A DNA stretch of 64,000 nucleotides, taken from positions 24,965,662 through 25,029,661 of the forward strand of contig JAJEKV010000004.1 of NCBI GenBank assembly GCA_021234155.1, read 5' to 3'. Below the pieces are notes generated by a model that saw only the letters and a program-made list of their open reading frames with translations, did no database searches and was not told the origin of the DNA. Below, one piece after another: positions 43,955-56,730 of the stretch (position 1 is its first letter; every line of letters begins with the position of its first letter). The DNA comes from Isoetes taiwanensis. Taxonomy: Eukaryota; Streptophyta; Lycopodiopsida; Isoetales; Isoetaceae. Both the position numbers and the translations under genes were made by a program.

Positions 43955-44597
43955 GGTGCTCTTAATGTTGGCTATAGGTGAGGCGCTGGCGATTAGGGAG
44001 GCGAGAAGGGAGGCGCTGAGGTGTAGGGGTGGTATGGGCTCAACCAAGGCACAAGGGTGACCTCAAGTCCGGTGGCTATGGCGGATGGCGGAACAGGCGG
44101 GCGGAGAGAGAAGCAAGAAAAGAGACAACCGTTTAACTTTTAAATTTTAAAAATTTTTAAATACGGCAGAAAAAAAATTATACGCATGAATATACGGAGC
44201 GGCGCCGGTCCGGGTTTTCGTGTTTGTTTCACGATTCTGAGGCGTTAAAACCCGAGCGGCGCCGCTGTTCGGTTTCGCCCCTTGCTCAACCTTTTGGTGC
44301 CGTTTAACAACCCTCCCAGGGTATTTGGAGTACGCCCGATCCATTGGAGCAAAAATCTCATCGATCCGAGCTATGTAGAGAAAGTTATGGCGACTACAAA
44401 ACTCGAATTGCTAGCTCTACTTTCTGACCTTAGCCACTTCACTAGGGAACACTTCCTCCACAACTAGGTCATTCCTCCCATAACTAAGCTAACGAAGACA
44501 TTAATTGCAGAGTTGGGACGCTCTAACCTAGGAGAAAGTACCCCGACTATCGAGTTAGACTATGGCCAGTGCAACAATTTTGGTCCACCAAAACCAT
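43955..44597 (-). other. Element 2 leader
   Basis: A 643-bp region separates the primer site from the first ATG. No ORF or repeat stands out. It would hold the 5' UTR and packaging signals. Confidence 0.4.
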
Positions 44598-44609
44598 GCT
44601 CTGATACCA
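44598..44609 (-). other. Element 2 primer binding site (tRNA-iMet)
   Basis: GCTCTGATACCA on the plus strand is TGGTATCAGAGC on the element strand, 1 nt from the LTR, exactly as in element 1. Confidence 0.95.
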
Positions 44610-44610
44610 C

Positions 44611-46132
44611 TGTGATGCTCCCAGAATCCATACAATGCTCCCATCGTATAGATACGGGACTTCCCCTCCCATGGCGACTAAATCACCATGGCAAGGCCCT
44701 CCGTCATACTCGGACTACTTGGGATGGCCAAGTATCCGGGCGAGGATCACGGAGGTGTCATTCGCCCCACGTCCACTATGGGGAATCCTATACAGCGGAA
44801 GCATACATATATGTCAGCATACAATCATAATGCAAAATAATATACCACCACGAAGGGTGGCCCATCCTCATCATCATGGCAAAGATAAACCATTCATAAC
44901 AACGTGAAATGACACAATAACAAGGCACTACCCTGGGCTCAGATTCCACGGGATCAATTGACGGCCAGGGTCTCAAGATATCAACAGACAGAAGTATAAC
45001 ATGGCGTTGGCTGGCATAAGACAATGGCTAGGGTTGTCCACTCCATCCGCCCCTCCTGTGCACACTTTGCAGATAGGCTGAATCATGCTATGACATGCTC
45101 GTAGCCCTCCGGAGACGCAATCCCAAGGAATCACCCTTCAGGACTACTCCGGGTTACATCTCCCCGGTCCGATGAGGCAGGTCAGAGAGGCATCTCCTCC
45201 CCGAGTATGACGGATCCCTGGGTGTGCTAGAGAACACGTGTCCCCTCAGTGACCCCCGCATCCATACCCGACTTACTCTCCTAAATCTAAAGGTCAGCTC
45301 ACCAACCCGTTCGAGCCCAGGACGATCACATATGACTCACGCCCTCTGGCCCAGAGAGTGTCAGACCCATACCCGGCCCACACACGGCGACCGGCTATAA
45401 GCCTAGCACACTGTAGGAGTCCTGTAGCCGCGCTAGGCAAGACCCCACCCCCGATTCACCCTCATACTCGTTGTCTGGTGTTGAACCACATTGTAGCATC
45501 CACAGCCAGGTAGGCTCTTGTGCACAGGTCGCAATTATTGGGTATTAAGGGATCTAGCTAGAGACATCTCTAATTCCTAGGAAGCTTTTAGGCCTCTACC
45601 CTGCCCTTAATTCCCAATACACGGAAGAAGCAGAAAGAACTATTGTAACTATCATTCATCTATTCGGAACAATTCATAAAGAGAATTTAACCATTCCATC
45701 TACTCAAAGAAGTGTTAGCAGAAAAGAAACCTATCTATTGACTAACCGGTGTCCTGGCTAGAGCCATGGTCACGATAAGAGTCCATCTCTCGAAACTGGT
45801 AGGTGATTGTTGGCAAATCAAGCTTAGGCTGCTGGCTGCTGCTCCTCCTTAGTCCCAAATTCGAATTTGGGAGAGAAAATGGGGTAGGACCCCTTTTCCT
45901 AGGCCCAAAATGGAAAGTCCTCTTAGCCAATCGATTTGGGCCAGGTGGCGCTCCCTTAGTAGTGATAATTAGCTAATTAGTCCATTACAATTTATAATTA
46001 TCCATAATGGATTTATTAGCATCTAAATAAAACCATTATGGTCGACCCTCACTTGGACCCTTAGGCCCAATATGTCTTGGTGACGTGTCCTGGGGTGTAT
46101 ACGTATACCGTATAAATACCCGAAATGTCACA
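44611..46132 (-). repeat. Element 2 5' LTR
   Basis: The LTR is 1,522 bp, matching 33,786-35,303. The outer end carries GGATT at 46,133-46,137. In the element sense it begins TGTGACATTTCGGGTATTTA, with a TATA-like block and GTATAC palindromes close to the start. Confidence 0.95.
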
Positions 46133-46984
46133 GGATTTGATATGGATATAATTCTTGAAACCATAAACTATATCCCTAAAATAAATGAATAGGATGTTAT
46201 AAAAAAAACGTAGATTTAAGATGAAAATAATTACATTAGCTCACTGGTTAGATTGGTGAAAGTAGTCTTATTAGGATATTGAGTTATTTTGGTAGAGGTT
46301 CAAGCCCTTGTATTTCATATTCTAAAACCTTAGGTGAAGTCGTATAGAGGCTCGATATTTCATCGAAACCTTAAGCAAACTCGTATTTCACATTTCAAAA
46401 TCATAGGTGCCCCCAATCATAAGTGACCATAAGCGAAATGAGAGGTGCCCTGAGGCTCGAACATACAATTTGGGCCATAGGATCGATGGACCAACGACTT
46501 TGACAGTCCAGGGTACACCTCGTTTAGAAGATGTAGCACAATAACAGGGATAACGGGGGTTTCCAGGGGGATTTGATATGAATATAATTCTTGATATCAT
46601 AGACCATATCCCTAAAATAAATGAATGGGATGTTATAAAAAAAAACATAGATTGAAGATATTATTTAATCATGTTAGCTCACTGATTAGATTGGTTAAAG
46701 TAGTCTTATTAGAACATTGAGTTATTTTGGTAGAGGTTCGAGCTTCCGTATTTCATATTCTAAAATCGTAGGCGAAGCCGTATAGAGGATCGATATTCCA
46801 TTAAAACCTTAAGCATACTCGTATTTCACATTTCAAAATCATAGCAGCCCCAATGATAAATGACCATAAGCGAAATGATAGGTGCCCAGAGGCTCCAATA
46901 TATGGTCTGGGCCATATGATCGATGGACCCGCGATTGTGGCGAGTCGCGGGGTGCACCTCGTTTAGAATATGTGGCATGATAAC
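46133..46984. repeat. Two tandem ~436-bp units, the insertion target
   Basis: Unit starts at about 46,138 and 46,574 (tgatatg.atataattcttg). Both share agctcactg.ttagattggt, gttattttggtagaggttc, ctcgtatttcacatttcaaa and an end atgt.gca..ataac. Sequence left of element 1 and the 23-bp island at 33,763 belong to the same family. No coding capacity is seen. Confidence 0.85.
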
Positions 46985-47879
46985 AAATCACCTTGGAGAT
47001 GGGACTTTAGGCTTGAAGACCATTATTCTCATATAACATATCTCATATTGCTGCCCGAAGAGTCCAGCATCTACCTCGATGACCCAACCTGAGTGCAACT
47101 ATAAGTGCACTAGGAATAAGCCTGAGGATCTCCCCAACTTTTACCCCCTGAGTTAGATCCTTTAAGGAGAGGAGGCCTTTATTCAGTCCTGCCCCAAGTC
47201 GAGAACTACTACGATTACCTTGCCCTCTACATGACATCCGGGACGTCGTCATTCTTGGTCATGGCTGGGACCAGCTACAATTATGATCATACATATGACA
47301 TACCCTCCTCCAAGATTGATATGTAGATCATAGATGGACTTGGCTGGGAGTAGTCTCTAGACTAACAGTGGTCTCATGCATCTACTATCTAATTTTTTGA
47401 CCAGGGAGCTACTAACCTAGATTTCTATTTCTTGCACACATGCATCATGATCAATTCATATTAGAGAGAGCATTCGTAAAAGAACAAAATTAACATCAAT
47501 CTTTTGCTTGACCATAGAATTGACAATATACAAATAAGAACAACTGAGGACAAGCAAGAACAAGGTAATAATTCACCAGAGAGAGATATCATACATAGAT
47601 AACTGTTCTATGCTATTTGGACATGGTATCACCCTTTATGGCAGCGACATGTTACACTCTTCCTTCCTTTAAGAAGAAGAACATCATTCTCATCGTCGAA
47701 CAAAAGCTAACCTGCACACGATTAATTAAATTATTTATGAAGTATACTACATGTACATGACAATATTTTATTACTCGTTTAAATCTTTAAATTTGTTACA
47801 AATTTAAGGATTGAAAAGAGTTATTTCATCAAACATTGGACAAAAATGAGTAATTAAATAGCATAGTTCCAGGGTCTAA
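46985..47879. other. Intergenic; nothing recognised
   Basis: Only short frames (for example 47,043-47,252, minus) without motifs occur here. No LTR or TIR is evident. Confidence 0.4.
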
Positions 47880-50290
47880 AAGGCGAAAAGAAAAGAAAAT
47901 CTTCTTCAGGTTGGTCTCCATTTCCCAAGTAGCATTCTTTTCACTTGCAAACTCCTAATTTTTGGGGCAATTCTTGTAGGTCGTCCTTCTAGTTGTAGAT
48001 TATTTGGCTTGCAAACCTTCCTTGGGCTCTAGAAAAAACTCCACATCCTTGTACTTAAAAGTTGGTGATCAATCGCTAGGAAACAAGCTAACATAATGTG
48101 TGAGCTCATAAGGAAGATTCTCCACTTTTTCACTTTTCTTAATGTTGTAATCCTATCTTGGAACTGGCTTCTTTGTTGCTCCAGGTCTGACATTTTCCTC
48201 TCGCATGTCATCCTTCTCAAAAAAATTAATTTGTCATATAAGCATTGTGCCTTGATTGTGCTTTGAGGATGCATTTTCTAGCTTCTTGCTGTAGCTAGTC
48301 TCCATATCTTGTAGTTATGCCACCTATGTCTTTGAGATAGGATCGTGCCACGTTGCAGACATCAAACATCATAGTGAGCACAAAGGGGGATATCCATGTT
48401 GTGCAGTATTATAAGTAACTTCTTGCAAGATACAAAAAGCTTTTCCATTTGATCTTGTTGGTCCCATACATACATTGTTAGCATATCCTCGAGTACCCTA
48501 TTGAATATCTTGGTCTGTCCATCCATCTAAGGGTCGTAGGCCATGCTCATGTGGAGCTTTGTACCAATTGTTTGTAATATGCCTTTCCAAAATTCTTCCA
48601 TGAACTTGAGATCTTGGCTAGACACTAAATATGATGTTCTTGAAAAATATTGCCATTTCTAGAGAAGTGATTATCAATTTATAAGATTTGATGTTAGCTT
48701 CCTTGATAGGGCCACCAAGATGCTACCATTTCCTTTATTGATGGAAGCCCTATCATAAAATCCATGGAACATATGCCCAACTTGTGTATAGATACTTTTA
48801 ATGGTTGCAAATGTTTACAAATTTTGATTTTCTCTGCCTTAAGACTTTAGCACGATTGATACCTGCCAGCATATTTGGTGGTGTACTACTTCATTCTTGA
48901 CTATAAGTAGTTCGTTCATATTTTCGAGGTGTCCTTCCTCTAGCTTATAGCCTTTCATTAGGTCTTGTTGTGGACTTGGCACTGAGCTTATTGTAAATAT
49001 ATTTTAAGAAGAAATCCAGAATTATTGCTGTTTTGATGACATCTAGCATCTCCTTGCTGGAATATGGTGCTAGTTAAAATGTTTGATAAGGCGTCCGCCA
49101 CTCACGTTTAGCTTGTCGAACTTATAACATTGATCTCACTCTTGAGTCGAGTTTGACCAACATCATTGGCCAATAGCAGTTGCATCAAAAAGTATTCAAG
49201 GCCCTTGTAACACATGTCAATATTGAAGAATGAGCTCATAAGGTGGTACTGCCATTTTCTAAAGCTCTTTGATAGCAAAAAGTTCTTTCTTATGTGTTGG
49301 TGGGTACTTGGACGTGTTGTGGCCTTGAACTTCTTTGAGTCATATGCTATCACATTCTCGTCTTGCATAAGCACTACTACTACTACCCTGTCTTCGGTTC
49401 TTCATCGCATGCATCCATGATGAGCTCATACGTGCTTTCTTAAGTTGGGGAGAGGAGGGAGGGGGAGGGGATTGAAGTTGATGTTAGTGCAACCTTTCAT
49501 TCTTAACTTCTCTATCCATACTTCCATATGGAAATGTTTTTCTTTCTGAGCCTTTGGAACAGAGTCTGCCATGTTCAAGTTCTTGACGAACTTTCTCTGT
49601 AACCCACAAAATTCAAAAAACTTTTCAAATCCTTCACATTCCTCAGAGTTGCCCACTTCTCTGTTGTATAAATCTTTGTTGTACCCATGGACAAACCCTC
49701 TGACACAGTGATGTGCTCTAAATATTCCATTGTCTCTGTAACAAAGGTGCACTTGCTTTCCTTCCAATTTTTCTTTGTCAATTACTCTAGAGATTCCCTC
49801 AGATCCTTGGCATATTGTTTTATTGACTTATAGACTAGCACATCATCAAACTAGATAGATAGAATTGTAATGTCTGCAGAGACCAACAATGGGCCATGGA
49901 ATGAAGCAGAGACGTGGGCATGAACCCCAAACAAGAGAACATGAAAAAAAAATTGCTCGAATATCAAACAAAATGCAACAAGATAAATACACTAAGAAAG
50001 TAGTCCCCTTGAGGTGGTTTCCATGCTTTAGGACATGAAGTTGATTGAGGGCATCATGAAACCAAACTAAAATATGGCAAGGATGATCAATCCTTGCTGC
50101 TCCCATTATACTAGCATAGATACAACTCCATCTATTTTCACATGTATAACATCAATAAAGATTTGCAGAGCCTTATCCATATTCGAATAGCCTCTGCCTC
50201 TATCTCTGCAACCCCTATTATTCTCAAGGTCATGGTTCGGGCATCAGGTGTTGAGGAATACTGGTCCTGTTCATTAGGTTGGTATGGTCC
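47880..50290 (-). pseudogene. Decayed Ty3/gypsy pol/gag relic
   Basis: On the minus strand, scattered fragments follow the gypsy order. Gag C-terminal-like text lies near 50,190-50,250 (IGVAEIEAEAIRIW). RT-connection KCTFVTETMEYLEHITVSEG and LRNVKDLKSFLNFVGY occur at 49,781-49,575. RNase [17 protein letters not shown] lies at about 49,374. Integrase DGQTKIFNRVLEDMLTMYVWD lies near 48,530-48,430. Every frame is broken by many stops. It is much more decayed than elements 1 and 2. LTRs were not found. Confidence 0.7.
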
Positions 50291-52819
50291 TGTTCATTAG
50301 GTTGATACTGAGGTTGCTGATCCTGTTCTGGAGGTGTCTGCATGCCTACCTAAACATACTGCTTTTTCTGTTGTTGCTTCAAATTCTGGCATCTTTGAGG
50401 CAACTATTCCAATATAATCAGAGCCTTCAGAACTAGCATATTAAGGCAAACTTATACATTCTTTTGTACAACTTAAAACATGACTTTAGTCCCAAAACAA
50501 AGAAGTTGACAAGATGGACAGTGGGAGGGTGCACTTCTTCTTGTTGGCATCTCAATAAAGATGTATTGGATGTCTCTACAAAGAAAAGAATACTTTCTCC
50601 CTTCCTTATTGTCATTATAGGCAACTGTTGGATTAATTTTCCTTTGGTGTTTACTGTCTCCTTCTGTTATGCCACTATTTCTTTTGAGATCTTTCAAACT
50701 TCTCCCTCTCTATTTCAAGTGGACAATTTTGGAAAAAACAACGTCCTTGCCTCTTTCTCAAAAAGAAATGCAACAGAAAAGAACAAGTTTAAGCCCAACT
50801 TCAAACCCTCCATTTAAAAGGAAAGAATGGCCAAATCTAGTGTAAAAAGGGATTTATACCTCTCTAGAGGAAATGCTTAGAGGGAAAATACATGCTACAC
50901 TTCCATACAAGCCTGAAGGATCCTTCTCATGACTGAGGATGCCCTAGGATCGGGTTTCAATCTATAGCACAATGCTTTGCCTTGCTTCAGCCGATAAGAT
51001 ACAAACCTCAAAGATGGAGACAAGTCACCCTGTAAATCCATATAGACAAGTTTGGCTACTAGGGCTTGAGTTTGTGTAAAAGGGTCTTTGCGACTTAATC
51101 CCCTTCTTCTTGCCATCTCATTCCAAGCCAACTTTTGCCATACTCTCCAAATATATTTCCTAATAATTACTTGCATTTGATTTTACATTCCTTTTATATG
51201 CCATCATGACAGATCAATCATATACATGAGAGGCTGACTAGAAACTACATTGGCTATTGTGACTCACCTCGCTGTTGCCAAGGTCTTGTAAGACTACAAT
51301 CCTACCTTTTCTTTGAGCTTGTCTTAAATTAGAGTCTACAACATCCTTCATACTGTAAAAAAGGATAAGGAAAAGGCCAAGTAGCTCAATCAACTCCCTA
51401 GCGATCACCACCATGAAACTAGACCGCTGGCTCACAGATTAATGTCCCTTTCCACTGCCTAAAGTACTGAGCACTTAGTAGCTTTGAGGCCTATTCCTAA
51501 TTTAATCTCAAAAGAAAGTAGAATGTGCCAAAATTCTTGAACTATTATCGCCACACTGGAGGAACTTAGAGATGTCATCAACCTGCAAGATTATCAGCTT
51601 CTCTGCACTATCAGGGAATGACAGGCCTTCCAAGTTCTCTTCTAACATCTTTAGTTGTATAATTCTTGTTAACAGATTCTGGTAAGCGACTTGAAAGGAA
51701 TGTAGAAAACTGCCAAGATAAGCTTGTCATTCATCACAACAGCATAATACAATAGTCTGAAGGGGATGTATGGGGAGCTGACCATAGGAATAAAGCTGAG
51801 ACACCCTATAAAAATGAAATAATAGACTACATGAGGAGGCAAGAGTAAGGGCATTGTGACGACAACTTCTTATCAGGATAAAAAAAAATCCGCCTTTTTA
51901 GATTTTTGAGGAAAATCCTAATGAGGAAATGGCGCCAACGACTTCAAATGGATGCCTTGGAATCGAAGATGAAAAGGATGATGAACCCGAACGCAATATG
52001 TAGGGAACTTGCAGAACGATACCTAAAAATGCAAGCACATGGAAAATACCCATTTAGGAATAATAAGAAAAGAGAGGAATGCACATTGCGGACAAGCAAT
52101 CACCTAAAGTAAATGAAAACCATGAGGTCGGAAGTACCCAAAAACATAAATTATCAACAAGAAGTATACAAATGGAAAAAGTTTCATTGGCAAGTGGAAA
52201 AATAAATAGAATCGCAAGCGGGGTGGAAAATAAGATGATCACCTAGGGGTGGAGAATAATAGCATCATCCACCGGTGGAAAAAAAAAGTCACTCAATTGG
52301 GTGTAAAATAATAATAAAAACATCACCAAAGTGTGGCAAATGAAAACATCATCCAATGGGTATAAAATAATAATAGCATCATCCAATGGGTAATATGCAT
52401 ATCATTACCATATATATAAAAAAATAACAAAGAACACCAAAGAGATGGAAAATAGTAAGAGCATCACCAATCGGGAAGGGTGATACATAAAGAAAACACA
52501 AATGAAATATATAAGGGTGGGTAGGAGGGAATCAAGACTAATGAAGGAATGTTGTTGTGAGAAGATGTCGACAACCCGCTATATTAGAAATGATAGCATA
52601 TATATATAGATGGAAAATGCCAATTCGATGGCTCGGGACGACACCATTCGCTATAATCGTAAACATATATAGAGCAAATGGCCAGCCTTACTGATTCCCT
52701 TCCTAAGATTAAAGATTCATGTCAGTTGACCATTGACTAGCATCAAGCATAAGCTAAGTTATTCATCCTCATGGCGACCACATAAATTCCTATGTGGTTC
52801 ATTACTTCTCACAACCCTC
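50291..52819. other. Decayed sequence with minor repeats
   Basis: Minus-strand frames at 51,176-50,895 and 51,854-51,669 have a LINE-like flavour but no diagnostic motif. From about 52,230 to 52,400 a short motif (aaaataataatagcatcatc ccaatgggt) recurs imperfectly every 30-40 bp. No gene is recognised. Confidence 0.35.
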
Positions 52820-53400
52820 CCATCTTAGAGAATCATAGGCCTTTCTAAAATCCATTTGATAAGGATACAATTCTGTGTAGAGGCACGTCACCAATTCTAT
52901 GTAGTTGTCAGGTACTTATTCAGAATATATCTGTCTGCTAAGAATGCATACGCTCTTCCTGATAACTTTATGACCACTTTGTATAGAATAGTAGTGAGTG
53001 CAATGGGTCTGCATTCACTAAGACGTAGAGATTTGGAGACCTTCAGGAAGAATGATAAATCCCGTTGGTAGCATTGGGTGTAGAGAACTTGTTTCCAAGC
53101 CAACATGCGGCTCAAATGAACTTATGCCCTAGCTCCTCACAAAACTCAACAAAAACTTCTGGAGGGAAGCCATCTGTTCCAGAGGGGCTTTCAACTATTG
53201 GAGAACAAAAGGTTTTATAAATGTCATCTCCCTTGGAAATGCGAAGCAGAAACTGATTTTCTTCCCGAACGGCCATGTCACTCCAATCAATGTTCTTCAT
53301 CCACGAAGCTAATAATATGGAAAGGAAGGGTCTTCCGGAACAGAATTGAGATCTCTTGAGGGTCTTCCAATGTATTTGAATTATCACCCTTAATTGAAGA
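52820..53400 (-). pseudogene. LINE family D reverse transcriptase fragment
   Basis: Minus-strand frames give SPSGTDGFPPEVFVEFCEEL (RT finger, normally ..PGPDG.P.E..), SECRPIALTTILYKVVIKL (RPI.L motif) and, near 52,870-52,820, QMDFRKAYDSLRWEG (motif A with the catalytic Asp). The order is right for a LINE RT and the frames are broken. No 3' end was found. Confidence 0.75.
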
Positions 53401-53717
53401 AGTCATTACCTGCAAAGAGGGACAAGTTGGCAAAGAGGGCTTTCCACTTAGCATCTGCTTGGATCATCTGGTCCATCTGGAAGAGACGAAATCCCCTCAT
53501 CTTCAAGGGACAGCTTTTTTCAGATATGCAAGTGCTTAGCGATGCCCGTAGTCACATTGTGAAGGCGTACAATTGTTCTTCCTTAAAGGATGACATCAAA
53601 AGTGTCATTTGGGAGCAATATCTTGATTCACACCTACTCATAGCAAACAGTTGTGCTCATGGTGATCGTATTCTCCGCTTTTCTATGTTATGTATGTGGT
53701 GGGTAGTGTTGCTCTAG
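53394..53717 (+). pseudogene. Possible LINE ORF2 C-terminal fragment
   Basis: The frame includes WIIWSIWKRRNPLIFKGQ, a W-x-IW-x-x-RN-x-IF motif common at the C-terminus of plant LINE ORF2 and RNase H-like proteins. It lies on the strand opposite to the neighbouring RT fragment, so it is a separate insertion or part of a rearranged element. Confidence 0.4.
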
Positions 53718-55763
53718 TGGATATCTTCTCCACCCGGGTTTTGAGTTCCCCCATGCACTCTTTTGTATTCTTTTGAGTAACAAAGGTCCACGTTCATAAA
53801 AAATTACCCGCTAATCTTGCCTCAAAGATACCATTTGGTTTTAGATCGAAGCGCTGCACCTCGGGCTTCTACTTTTCAATCACCTTATCTTTCCCTTCTA
53901 ATTCTTCCTTCAATAGCTACATGCCAGTGGGATGTCAAAATCACATGAATGTACTAACAATTCCTGTTTAATCAATCTCAATTGATTATATACCCCATTC
54001 TTTTCCCTTTTGAATTTTAAAGCTCGGTTCTTACTCCACCATTTTCCGCCCAGTCTTTCATCAAACTAAGCTTTTTTAACCTAGACTTTCATAATAGGAC
54101 AATTTTCAGCACTATTGAGAGAAGACACAAGCCATCTAAAGGGTTGCAAAATATCTCTTTCTCTAACCGAGATGTCTTGAATTTGAATGGCACATTGTGG
54201 GACTTTCTACCATAGGAATACCTCTAAAAAATTATAATGCTAGAAAGTATGATCAAAATGAGAGAAGACCAGTTCTCCTTCTACATAGAATTTGTCCATT
54301 AAACATGTAGACTTACTAGTCATACAGAATCTGTCTAGCAAGCAGTATATTCTTTAGCAATGGATTCTATGTAGAGTCGTCTGAATCTAACAAACTTTTG
54401 TGCAACCCAATCTTCTGATCCCACAAATCAGTTATATTCAAACTACCCCTCCGTTGAATAATCCAGCTCTCCATTTCTTTCTACATGATAGCTCTTTCTG
54501 CAGGCCTATATGATATGTATATTATGATACATTCCCTATATACATTCTCTGGCTTAAAATACACTTGCCAATGGCCATCCCTACCTGTCTATTGTGAATA
54601 TGGCCTCTCTAGAGTATACAAATACCTCCATTTGTTCACATAGTCGCACGGCTAAATGAAGATTAGTTTCATACCCAGATGCCAAATGATTGTGCCTCAA
54701 AATTCAAAGTTGATGCTTTGTAGCAATGATTGCCATCATCTTTTTTCCCATCTCGTTCTCTATCCTTTTGATGCCCTCCCATATAAAAAAGTGATACTAA
54801 TGTATTTTGCAACCCAAATAGAGCAAACTCTCTCAAACTTCATGAGAAAAACTCTGACCATCACCTTGCTAACCTCTCGCACCAATTTTTTCAGCTCCAA
54901 CCATGACCGTATGCCTGGGCACAACATTTTTCAAAATGATTTGGATACCTTTATCCTGGAGAGATCAAGGCAGACCTTTGCCAATGCCGATCTAAACACA
55001 TTCTTATTTAGTTTTTTACCATTCCTTTTTTTTGTTCTTACACTAAAATGCCATAGCAAAACTCGATATGGGCACTACGAGTTTACTCCACAGGATCTTA
55101 TAAAGTATTTTATTCAAGATGTACTTTGTCACCAAATATAGTCTATTCAATCTACGGAGGATATAACTGCTACCCCCATGATTGTGTCTATCTGAAGATG
55201 GACTATACTCTTATAGTTGATTGTTGACTCGGTTATGAATTCCAAAAGTAAGAGGTTTGTGGGGATTGCTGACGACTCATGGCAAGCAGAAGAGTCAGAT
55301 ATACGCATATAGGTGTGGCGTTGGTTAGGCAACATCTTCTACAATATTTCCCTCCCAAAGAAGATTACGGTATTCCCTTTTGGGCATCAAATGATGGTGA
55401 AGGTCCGGTGGGTATGAACACCTCTTGGTAATGCTTTTGAGCATGCCAAAATTGTGGGAAGGTGGCCACAGAACAATCGTTAGTGCAGGCTAAATTTTAT
55501 GTTATTATTTCATGTTCATAAATTCTAGTAAGTTTTTTTTATTGCAGGAGGACCTAGTGTATAGAAACACCTCATGGAAGTGCATATCAAGGCTGTGGAG
55601 GAGAAGCTACAACAAAGTCTTCTTCATGCAGTTTTTGTGTTAGTTTTAAGGAAAAAAGAGACATCTAGAAATCAATTGTAATATTAAGATGGTTCATGGA
55701 TGTGAGAATAGACTTGTAGAAATATTTATTAATTTATTGCTGAGTTATTTTGAGACCTTTAAT
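53718..55763. other. Decayed LINE-like sequence, minus strand
   Basis: Between about 54,150 and 54,600 the minus strand gives weak endonuclease-like text (ERAIM..EME.W followed by LLDSDDSTQN). At 55,058-55,088 the plus strand encodes KTRYGHYEFT, an exact gypsy RT peptide, inside an otherwise meaningless 161-codon frame. No intact gene is seen. Confidence 0.3.
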
Positions 55764-55970
55764 AAGAGAAAGAGAAAGAGAAAGAGAAAGAGAAAGAGAA
55801 AGAGAAAGAGAAAGAGAAAGAGAAAGAGAAAGAGAAAGAGAATAGAATAGAATAGAATAGAATAGAATAGAATAGAATAGAATAGAATAGAATAGAATAG
55901 AATAGAATAGAATAGAATAGAATAGAATAGAATAGAATAGAATAGAATAGAATAGAATAGAATAGAATAG
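55764..55970. repeat. Compound microsatellite (GAAAGA)n then (GAATA)26
   Basis: A hexamer tract (55,764-55,840) is followed directly by 26 copies of AATAG (55,841-55,970). The pentamer part abuts the 3' end of the minus-strand LINE B copy (55,971 onwards) and is its tail (TATTC in the sense direction). Confidence 0.95.
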
Positions 55971-56730
55971 GATTTTTATCATCCACGGAGACTAATTGGC
56001 TTATGGGATCCAAACAGGAGGCGCAGCAAGCGTATTACTGTCGGGATTAAAAACCCCCCTCCTGCCCGCCCTAAAGGGTTGTTTGGGGAAAACCGCGGGG
56101 AATAGGGTTCTTTGTCAAACCGTGATAAATACAAATATAGACAGAAATATGTACATGTATCAAGTAGGTGCCTGAGGATCGTCGATCCCGTGATCCATGA
56201 CCTTCTTGAATGTATGAGCCCAACCTCCGCATCGAAGCTCGTGCTCAAAGATTCAGGGCCGGCCGGGACGGACCAGCTCAAGATAGCTGCATCCGAATGT
56301 CATCATATGCGGGACACTTCTAAAGGGTGTTCGTCTTCCACAACTCCAACCTGGCAGCATTGACAAAGCCTCTCCTGACGCAGCTCCCCAACCCATCTAT
56401 GTCTCAATCCAGAGATGGCGTGCACCTATGCGATAGAGACAATGGAGTCAAGCGCTTTTCATGGATAGATGAGTCTTGCGCAGATAGCATTGCGGGCCCC
56501 AGCCCAACATGGGATTTATGTGGCGTTGATAATGCGCCGCCTTTACGCTCAAGGGTGCTAGTATCGAATGGTTACCGGGCTTGGTAGACCGGGTGTATGT
56601 CTCATATAACCCGCATAATCGCGGTTCTACAATTCTACAGGGACGACTAGTCAGCTGCAATCTTGCCCACAACTTTCCGAGGGCATGCTTGTCAAAAGCC
56701 TTGGTGAAGTCCACGGCAAAAGAATACATC
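55971..56730 (-). mobile_element. LINE family B, internally deleted copy
   Basis: On the minus strand, YSFAVDFTKAFDKHALGKLW (56,725-56,660; RT motif A) is followed by a C-terminal CQCCQ...VEDEH knuckle (about 56,360), then a 3' end ttgggtcccataagccaatt shared with 19,690-19,740. The RT region between motif A and the knuckle is much shorter than normal. The tail is the microsatellite at 55,841-55,970. Confidence 0.75.

Larger units (their letters stand above)
33786..46132 (-). mobile_element. Element 2: Ty3/gypsy chromovirus encoding a histone H3
   Basis: This is a full-length 12.3-kb element on the minus strand. LTRs are TGTGACG...ATCACA in the element sense, with GGATT duplicated at 33,781-33,785 and 46,133-46,137. 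In the element direction it has the 5' LTR, tRNA-Met primer site, an ORF with an NLS tail, histone H3, accessory ORF, acidic ORF, gag, protease, RT, RNase H, integrase with chromodomain, polypurine tract and 3' LTR. RT has lost its catalytic motif, so this copy cannot replicate on its own. The LTRs are very similar to each other. Confidence 0.95.

Noticed and set aside
46541-46554. ATAACAGGGATAAC resembling a homing endonuclease site
   Set aside because: Short partial resemblance to the I-SceI site only; it lies in a repeat unit with no endonuclease gene nearby.
54656-55141. 161-codon plus-strand ORF as a gene
   Set aside because: No coherent domain; the only recognisable peptide is a 10-residue gypsy RT fragment at 55,058-55,088, likely embedded debris.
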